Source: Cherax quadricarinatus (lineage: Eukaryota; Arthropoda; Malacostraca; Decapoda; Parastacidae). Taken from it: a DNA stretch of 64,000 nt. Below, one piece after another: positions 57,021 to 64,000 of this stretch. Location: contig NW_027196462.1 of assembly GCF_038502225.1 (NCBI RefSeq), forward strand, positions 1 through 64,000, written 5' to 3'. Each line of letters begins with the position of its first letter. Positions within the stretch are counted from its first letter, which is position 1. The translations under genes were made by a program, and so were the position numbers. Under the pieces are notes generated by a model. It worked only from the letters and a program-made list of their open reading frames with translations, was not told the origin of the DNA and searched no databases.

Positions 57021-57021
57021 A

Positions 57022-58776
57022 TGTCTGGAGTCGAAGATCAAAATGAATTTTTTATGAGAGAGCCACAGAATTTGGTTAACACAAGCCTATCCGATGTTAT
57101 CCTGACGCCAAATGACTTCGAACAGGCGATAAATGACATGCCCATGCACTCTGCCCCAGGGCCAGACTCATGGAACTCCGTGTTCATCAAGAACTGCAAG
57201 AAGCCCCTATCACGAGCCTTTTCCATTGTATGGAGAGGGAGCATGGACACGGGGGTCGTCCCACAGTTACTAAAAACAACAGACATAGCCCCACTCCACA
57301 AAGGGGGGCAGTAAAGCAACAGTAAAGAACTACAGACCGATAGCACTAACATCCCATATCATAAAAATCTTAGGAAGGGTCCTAAGAAGCAAGATCGCCA
57401 CCCATCTAGAAACCCATCAGTTACACAACCCAGGGCAACATGGGTTTAGAACAGGTTGCTCCTGTCTGTCTCAACTATTGGATCATTACGACAAGGTCCT
57501 AGATGCACTAGAAGACAAAAAGAATGCAGATGTAATATATACAGACTTTGCAAAAGCCTTCGACAAGTGTGACCATGACGTAATAGCGCACAAAATGCGT
57601 GCTAAAGGAATAACAGGAAAAGTCGGTCGATGGATCTATAATTTCCTCACTAACAGAACACAGAGAGTAGTCGTCAACAGAGTAAAGTCCGAGGCAGCTA
57701 CGGTGAAAAGCTCTGTTCCACAAGGCACAGTACTCGCTCCCATCGTGTTCCTCATCCTCATATCCGACATAGACAAGGTTGTCAGCCACAGCACCGTGTC
57801 TTCCTTTGCAGATGATACCCGAATCTGCATGACAGTGTCTTCCATTGCAGACACTGCAAGGCTCCAGGCGGACATCAACCAAATCTTTCAGTGGGCTGCA
57901 GAAAACAATATGAAGTTCAATGATGAGAAATTTCAATTACTCAGATATGGTAAACATGAGGAAATTAAATCTTCATCAGAGTACAAAACAAATTCTGGCC
58001 ACAAAATAGAGCGAAACACCAACGTCAAAGACCTGGGAGTGATCATGTCGGAGGATCTCACCTTCAAGGACCATAACATTGTATCAATCGCATCTGCTAG
58101 AAAAATGACAGGAAGGATAATCAGAACCTTCAAAACTAGGGAGGCCAAGCCCATGATGACACTCTTCAGGTCACTTGTTCTATCTAGGCTGGAATATTGC
58201 TGCACACTAACAGCACCTTTCAAGGCAGGTGAAATTTCTGACCTAGAAAATGTACAGAGAACCTTCACGGCGCACATAAGGGAGATAAAACACCTCAATT
58301 ACTGGGAGCGCTTGAGGTTCCTAAAACTGTATTTCCTGGAACGCAGGCGGGAGAGATACATGATTATATACACCTGGAAAATCCTAGAGGGACTAGTACC
58401 GAGCTTGCTCATGAAAATCTCTCACTACGAAAGCAAAAGACTTGGCAGACGATGGAACATCCCCCCAATGAAAAGCAGGGGTGTCACTAGCACGTTAAGA
58501 GACCATGCAATAAGTGTCAGGGGCCCGAGACTGTTCAACTGCCTCCCAGCATACATAAGGGAGATTACCAACAGACCCCTGGCAGTCTTCAAGCTGGCAC
58601 TGGACAAGCACCTAAAGTCGGTTCCTGACCAGCCGGGCTGTGGCTCGTATGTTGGTTTGCGTGCAGCCAGCAGCAACAGCCTGGTTGATCAGGCTCTGAT
58701 CCACCAGGAGGCCTGGTCACAGACTGGGCCACGGGGGCGTTGACCCCCGGAACTCTCTCCAGGTAAACTCCAGGTA
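57022..58776 (+). mobile_element. C-family LINE, 5'-truncated, inserted in copy D
   Basis: Homology to copy C begins at gtcgaagatcaaaatgaattt and ends in the ccaggtaaactccaggtaaa tail. It is oriented opposite to copy D. It is younger than copy D because it interrupts it. Confidence 0.9.
57024..58743 (+). pseudogene. RT of C-family LINE inserted in copy D
   Basis: From EDQNEFFMREPQ onward, with PGPDSWNSVFIKNC, CGA intact where copy C has its TGA, and a one-base G insertion at about 57303-57309 (aaaggggggcag) that shifts the frame. The main frame 57478-58743 has motif A YTDFAKAFDKCDH, SVPQGTVLAPIVF, SSFADDTRI and the full thumb. The only lesion seen inside the RT is the G-run shift. Confidence 0.9.
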
Positions 58777-58799
58777 AACACTGTGTATATCAATAGCTC

Positions 58800-59398
58800 T
58801 TGCTACATAGATCCTATCGAATCATGCCGCGTAACCCTGTCAGACAAAAGTAAAATCCACCCCACTAACTACATCACCTCCCACATCATGCAACGCAACC
58901 CCTTGCAAAATATCACCCAAAAGTTGAAAATAAAACCCACTATCCCGTGGTTCCACGTCCCGACGTCATGTAACGCAATTCCAGTCACCTCCCACGATGG
59001 TTACCACGGGTAACGACCTGAAATGATACACGAGCATCTCCTGAAAAAACTGGTTTTTCATACTCGCATCCCTCACTGCTGGCCCATAAACGCTAATGAG
59101 TCTGACTCTCATCGTACCCCACCACCCGTCAATGCACATTAAGCGCACTAAGCAACAGTCAGACCCAATTTCCCAATGATGTAACCGAAAAGGACTGTTT
59201 TCTCGTATCAACACTGCCACACCACCTTTTAACCGCGGACTATTTACACCGTACACAACATAACCTCGTATCCTCAATTCACCCACATCCCGATAATTGT
59301 GCTCTTGGAGAAACACAACATCAGGCTTAAAGTGACATAAACACAGCTCAAAATCATCTTTTCTATGAGTCACCCGTAAACCGTTGACATTTATAGTT
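58800..59398 (-). pseudogene. Endonuclease N-terminal part of Tx1-like copy D
   Basis: Starts TINVNGLRVTHRKDDFEL. It has VVFLQEHNYRD (Glu), RLKGGVAVLIREN, VRLISVYGPAV and VTIVGGDWNCVT (Asp), then a TGA near 58964 and a continuing RRDVEP as in copy B. It is cut at about 58778 by the C-family insertion. Confidence 0.85.
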
Positions 59399-59667
59399 AA
59401 ACACTGGAATATTGCTAGCTTTTATCACAAACATTCATTCGTAATTCATTTAGACATTGAGTGACATCACTGTCTGTACCACAAACATCGCCAGGCGGAA
59501 TACTCGCCACCCTGGCATCATCTTCAAAGCCATTAGCCGCAATCACGCCCACAACTTTTTTCCAGGTCGTTGTCCTGGTGTCAGTTTGTCATCACTACTT
59601 GAATTCCCTGCAGCTCGCTTATGGGAGCTCCCATCGACAACGGTGCGGGCAGGTGCGGTTACGTGCG

Positions 59668-59681
59668 CATGGACGTCCCTG
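59668..59681. repeat. Target-site duplication, left copy (catggacgtccctg)
   Basis: 14 bp identical to 59860-59873. The two flank the hammerhead insert. Removing the insert and one copy restores the ORF1 reading frame of copy D. Confidence 0.85.
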
Positions 59682-59859
59682 AACACATCGACTCCAGGTT
59701 GAGGGACTGATTACCTCATTCTCCTCCTCTCCTTACGCCTTCCTCTTTGTATTGGACTGATGAAGCCACTGTGTGGCGAAACGTTTCCTGAATAAAGATT
59801 CCCATATTCTGCATAAGTGTCTCAATCTTCAACTTGTCGGTTTTTCAAACCATTCATCA
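59682..59859 (+). mobile_element. 178-bp Penelope-like/retrozyme insert with one hammerhead
   Basis: Non-coding insert between exact 14-bp duplications. Order: gagggactgattacctca, hammerhead, aataaagat, gcataagtgtctc, caacttgtcggt, ccatt. The same landmarks in the same order occur on the minus strand of 16295-16794, so both belong to one superfamily. Only one ribozyme is present here, so it is a truncated unit. Confidence 0.7.
59747..59805 (+). ncRNA. Candidate type I hammerhead ribozyme (copy 3)
   Basis: CTGATGA at 59757-59763, one extra A, stem II GCCAC/GTGGC with a TGT loop (765-777), GAAA at 59778-59781, then CGTT giving the minimal ACGT stem III. Stem I has three pairs next to the core (gga with tcc). 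Stem II differs from copies 1 and 2 by compensated changes (CCAC/GTGG against CCTAC/GTAGG), which supports a structured RNA. Confidence 0.62.
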
Positions 59860-59873
59860 CATGGACGTCCCTG
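59860..59873. repeat. Target-site duplication, right copy (catggacgtccctg)
   Basis: Partner of 59668-59681. The length of 14 bp fits retroposition and Penelope-type insertions. Confidence 0.85.
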
Positions 59874-61212
59874 CTGGTAATTATCACAGTGGGTCCATCG
59901 GGAGTCGCAACCGTTGACTGTGGGCTACCAGTGCTATTATCCGACACCATTGGGGTGGATTGTGGCGCCGGACAGTCCTCCACCGCACCATATAATTCCG
60001 GAAATGATACAGGGAGGTCTAGCTCGACATCACGATATGGAACAACATCAGTTGACGTCGCTGCGACACCGTCATCAGCAACGCTCGTCTCCATATATGA
60101 CAATGTTGCAGATGGCGAGTCAGGTGTAGTGACAGGTATATCGAGGGAAGGCTGTTGAGATATTGGTGTCGGACGGACGCCCTCACCTACCATGGACTCG
60201 GGGGCTTGTTTAGGAGCATCTGATGGCACACGTTGCTCACTTTGTTGACGAGAATGCCGACGATCACATTGATACGCCATGTGTCCATACATGTCACATA
60301 ACCAACACGTCTTCCTTTGCCCCGGGTAATACACATATACCTGAGTACGGTAGACGTCAAGGAGAAAAAAAGACGGGATGGGCATTTTGATGGAAATTTT
60401 CACTGAATACGACCCATCAGGTTTCCCTTCAAATGCGCCAGGGCCCCATACACCTGCATAAGTCTGGTGAATCATCCCAAATTTGGTGAAGGCCTTACGG
60501 ATTGCATACTCATCAGCTTCGAAAGGGACATTTCGAAGCTTGACCCATGTGTAAGTGCGGGACACATCCTGAAGACGCACTGTCAGAGTTGGGTTCACCT
60601 GACAATGTAGATCTTGATATCATTGAACAACATCCTCATACACTGTAGGAGTCGTAAACTTGACGAAAACCCGGGAAGCACCGTTGACCGAAACGCCATA
60701 GATGTCATCGTTGGAGATCTTATATGTGTCTCGCAGGATTTGGAGTAGGAGGACGTCGACATTATGATCCAACAAAGATCCCTGCAAAAGCTCCACACAT
60801 AGAGTGTTAATCCGTAGCTGGCTTCCCTCCATCTTGTAGGACAATGTTGATTTTTGCCACCAAAGGGCCAGGTGCAGAGCACACAACTGCTTATCTCGGG
60901 ACCTGCGAGGCAACTGAGGAGCGTCTGTGCAGTAGATCCTCTTGGCCTGAGAGCAAAGAGGAAAACTGAGAGGGTCATTTCTTGCTATACATGGGGCAAG
61001 GTTGGGGTAGGTGAAAGGCACTTCCCTACACACTGACTGTCCACTGTTATTCACACAGTCCTGCCTACGACAAACACAACATTCATTCGTTTCTCATGCA
61101 CATCATGAAAGTTATGGGCATGTGATTCGCCAAAACCAACAATGTTTGCTACATCTTCACCCACACACCCATCCCCTCCCCCCGGCAGCGTGGGGGGGGG
61201 GGGGGGAGGCAG

Positions 61213-61495
61213 TGCCTGGTCGCAACCTGGGTACTCTCACCACACCCAACTCTCACAACCTGGGTACTCTCACAACACCTAACTCTCACAACCTGGGTAC
61301 TCTCACCACACCCAACTCTCACAACCTGGGTACTCTCACCACACCCAACTCTCACAACCTGGGTACTCTCACCACACCCAACTCTCACAACCTGGGTACT
61401 CTCACCACACCCAACTCTCACAACCTGGGTACTCTCACCACACCCAACTCTCACAACCTGGGTACTCTCACCACACCCAACTCTCACAACTGCAC
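61213..61495. repeat. 33-bp minisatellite, about 8 units
   Basis: Units of acctgggtactctcacca followed by cacccaactctcac. Multiples of three make long open frames on both strands, but none has other coding evidence. A run of G at 61190-61207 precedes it. Confidence 0.93.
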
Positions 61496-61544
61496 AACAC
61501 TTCCACGATTTATGCTGAAATAATGCACTGGGATGTCCTCCCAA

Positions 61545-61835
61545 GATAAGATAAGATTTCGTTCGGATTTTTAACCCCGGAGGGTTAGCCACCCAGGATA
61601 ACCCAAGAAAGTCAGTGCGTCATCGAGGACTGTCTAACTTATTTCCATTGGGGTCCTTAATCTTGTCCCCCAGGATGCGACCCACACCAGTCGACTAACA
61701 CCCAGGTACCTATTTGCTGCTAGGTGAACAGGACAACAGGTGTAAGGAAACGTGTCGAATGTTTCCACCCGCCGGGAATCGAACCCGGGCCCTCCGTGTG
61801 TGAAGCGGGAGCTTTAGCCACCAGGCCACCTGCCC
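61545..61835 (-). mobile_element. tRNA-derived SINE, second copy
   Basis: Nearly identical to 18366-18675. The minus strand starts with the tRNA-like head (ggtggcctggtggctaaagc, B-box ggttcgattcc at about 61783) and ends in (ATCTT)n. The internal pol III promoter boxes are intact in this copy. Confidence 0.88.
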
Positions 61836-62182
61836 ACTGCTCTGGAATCTTCTCAAGGCATTCACACAGAGTCCTCCTCAGTCGTGTCCTAGTCAGCTCC
61901 TTGGATCAGGAGCTATCCTTGAAAATCCCGCAGCTAGCCCACCACACGTTGTGCCGTGGCGGTCATGTTGTTGGAGCCGTTTTCGATACAATATGAGTGA
62001 TTTCTTATTGTTTCCCATTTTATGTATATCGTTTTCTGTAGTGCTACCAGAGGTTTCAGAGAAAACTGTTCTCTTATAGACATAAACTTGTATAATTATT
62101 TCATCGCGGGCGACCAGCACCCTCATATTCATATTCTTATTCATATAGTTCATTTGAACATGATACATAGTTGTACAAGGAA
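61836..62182. other. Non-coding gap
   Basis: No recognisable feature. Confidence 0.5.
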
Positions 62183-62800
62183 TATTTTTTATATTTTATT
62201 TAATCCATTAGATACAGATATTACACATAAATGGATACATATACATAACAATGAAACCATACAGTAAACAGTACAAAGCTGTCCATGACAGACACAACTG
62301 TACTGTCACCCGCACCTATAAGTTTAAATATAATAATGATATAAAAACATATACAGTACCACAAGTGAAAACTATCACCTTTACCTGTTTATACATATTG
62401 ACTCCGTGCGCCTGACATGCACTGCTAACAAGACACTCCAACACACACCTCACGAATATGACATTGACTCAAGATACATTGATATCGTACATAACACTAT
62501 TACTTCTACACATTTGATTAAAGTTTAAAATGTGTACGAACTTGACGCCAGTTTAAATCATCCAATCCAATGCGTTCATCGTGTTAAGTCAGTCTATGTT
62601 TCCGTGCACACACTGACCACCCCTCTGGTGCAAGTGCTCCCTCTATTTTCTCCCAAACCCAAAATACTAGACGATGTTTATCATCCCATACGATCGACAC
62701 ACTTTACACATAAAATGTTGAATATTAACACTCAAATCACAGTCTACATTAATACAATAATTGCAACTTATAAAGTGTGACTAAACACATATATGGAAAA
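62183..62800 (-). mobile_element. 3' end of a further Tx1-like element (minus, extent unknown)
   Basis: The plus strand atattttttatattttattt at 62186-62206 is the complement of the Tx1-like terminal motif. The region to the right is AT-rich like the 3' UTRs of copies A and B, with no coding part reached. Confidence 0.45.
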
Positions 62801-63999
62801 TTTTATAGGGGGTTACCTGTATGTACCTCAACATTACATGCATACGAGTAATCTCATTGGGAGACAACTATATTGTTTACCGTAGTCACCCCGTGTTGAC
62901 ATGTGAGAAACTTAACCACCCCTGGTCACTGCAGGTGGCCCCTTCGACACTCAATCTTATCCATATCTATCCGAGACCAGTATAAATTGGATAGCACCCA
63001 CAAGTATGGCGCTACTAATTAATTGTGGACTGTATAGATTATATTAGTTTAACTGAATGAAGGGGGGCTAGGTTACACATGGATATATCCATCAAGGAAA
63101 AACACTTGTACATAATCCCACCACTTACCAGATATTCTCTGGTGGTTACTTGATGCAGCTGGATCACGCATAACCTATCCAATTACAACATACCTAACTG
63201 GCCAGTATCAGTCTGCTATAACTAGAAGGGTTACTTAACTGTGGGTGATTGATACTCCTTATTTCCTCCATTCATCATCTCATTTCAATGTCCTGCTGCA
63301 CCGACACAGTTCTTATTCCAGCAGGACGAGGTATTCGTTGGTTTGTCCCGGTTTACAAGTCGTGACTCCATAAAACTTCACTATCCTCGGGACGGGAACC
63401 ACGAGGCCTAACGTGTTCACGCAGAGCAGGGCGACTTATTTCACTTCACGCATTCTCTTAACTTAGAATTATTATCACTGATTACATTACAATTCACAAG
63501 ACGATTTAATGTCTCATAATTATTATACACATCAGAAGTCACTCCATTAAGATCTGAGACTGATGAGTGATGATTAAATCATGGGTATTTTCCCCAGGAC
63601 ACTCCATGGTGATGCGCCAGTCACCACCGGTCATACTATTATTCACAAAATTTACCACTTTATTATGGTGGTCCCATAAATCACGTTCCCTCACTCTTCA
63701 CCAGGAACAGTTACGACACTTCCTATTATGAAGTGAGGCCTATATTAATCCTTAGACTGCCGTGAACGCCAATTTCCTGGTCCCATGTTTTCACAACCTC
63801 TTAACTTCATTCAAAACACTCCCCCTCCCTGATGCCCTGTCTCGACCTCTTGCCTCGCACATCCGCGCAGGCGCAGAGGGAACCCTGTTGGTTCTATTCA
63901 AAATTTAGAACAACAGTAATGCATTAATCATGCATATTTACATTATAAAAAAATATACAGTATAAATATTGGAATTTATTTTCCACAACATACATTACA
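62801..63999. other. Unassigned DNA to the window end
   Basis: No gene, tandem repeat or element recognised. GC content rises slightly around 63350-63440 and 63830-63900. Confidence 0.5.
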
Positions 64000-64000
64000 C

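Larger units (their letters stand above)
54434..60832 (-). mobile_element. Tx1/L1-like non-LTR retrotransposon copy D, twice interrupted
   Basis: The minus strand carries ORF1 from 60832, endonuclease at about 59398-58800, endonuclease end and linker at 57020-56400, RT at 56384-55560 and the C-terminal region at 55312-54434. A C-family LINE (57022-58776, plus) splits the endonuclease end. A hammerhead insert (59682-59859) splits ORF1. It is a different subfamily from copies A and B, with moderate protein similarity. Confidence 0.88.
59489..60832 (-). pseudogene. ORF1 of Tx1-like copy D, with TGA and hammerhead insertion
   Basis: The start ATG (60832-60830) gives MEGSQLRINTLCVELLQG, aligned with copy B. 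One in-frame TGA at 60619-60617 interrupts at VYEDVVQ. The RRM-like block has YTWVKLRNVPFEADE and PIPSFFLLDVYRTQVYVYY, and the knuckle is CWLCDMYGHMAYQC. At SRDVH the frame is interrupted by a 178-bp insert; beyond it the same frame resumes with HKRAAGNSSSDDKLTPGQRP, matching the copy B block, and ends at TGA near 59489. Confidence 0.85.

Noticed and set aside
61011..61592. Open frames of 170 and 147 residues on both strands
   Set aside because: They are explained by the 33-bp repeat, which never creates a stop. No domain is present.
61760..61835. A tRNA gene on the minus strand
   Set aside because: The A and B boxes belong to the head of a SINE. The same 290-bp unit with its tail is at 18366.
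63548..63580. A hammerhead from ctgatgagtgatg
   Set aside because: The core box is present, but stem II and GAAA are missing.

Overview
This window is a dense, layered accumulation of retroelements and tandem repeats from an animal genome. No host protein-coding gene, rRNA or free-standing tRNA gene could be supported. The repeat families (a CR1-like LINE ending in ccaggtaaactccaggtaa, a tRNA-derived SINE with an (ATCTT)n tail, and Penelope-type hammerhead sequence containing cgaaacgtttcg) look to me like those of decapod crustaceans, probably a crayfish or relative. That assignment is from recognition only, not from a search.

Layout. 1-3.8 kb: Ty3/Gypsy-type LTR element (minus) with one intact gag-protease-integrase frame but no reverse transcriptase. 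4.2-7.5 kb: 3'-truncated I-like LINE (minus), then a short retroposon tail. 8.1-13.0 kb: Tx1/L1-like LINE copy A (minus), with a deletion fusing ORF1 to the endonuclease. 13.6-14.4 kb: 19-bp satellite. 15.5-20.9 kb: CR1-like LINE copy C (plus), carrying a SINE and a ~500-bp hammerhead-ribozyme element. 21.7-27.3 kb: three tandem arrays (34, 31 and 12 bp). 27.9-32.4 kb: second I-like LINE (minus) with RT, RNase H and C-terminal zinc motif. 32.5-45.1 kb: a matryoshka in which a minus-strand C-family copy is split by a plus-strand CR1-like LINE E, itself split by Tx1-like copy B. 45.1-49.3 kb: CR1-like LINE F (minus), whose N-terminus carries a degenerate 2A-like motif. 49.3-50.1 kb: I-like 3' end. 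50.4-52.3 kb: G-rich 22-bp minisatellite with quadruplex potential. 52.3-53.3 kb: truncated C-family copy. 53.5-53.9 kb: 60-bp array. 54.4-60.8 kb: Tx1-like copy D (minus), split by another C-family copy (57.0-58.8 kb) and by a 178-bp hammerhead insert with a 14-bp target duplication. 61.2-61.8 kb: 33-bp array and a second SINE. 62.2 kb: Tx1-like 3' tail. The rest is AT-rich unassigned DNA.

The elements interact by nesting and by supplying machinery: autonomous LINEs (C, E, F, Tx1-like, I-like) could provide RT for the SINE, whose body shares about 50 bp with the 3' UTR of LINE F. The hammerhead units resemble Penelope-like or retrozyme sequences whose RNAs self-cleave. Nearly all coding copies are broken. 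The best candidates for something little described are the 445-nt-period double-hammerhead unit at 16.3-16.8 kb, the PHD plus triple CCCH-finger ORF1 with an ATGA stop/start junction to ORF2 in family C, and the RT-less gag-PR-IN frame.
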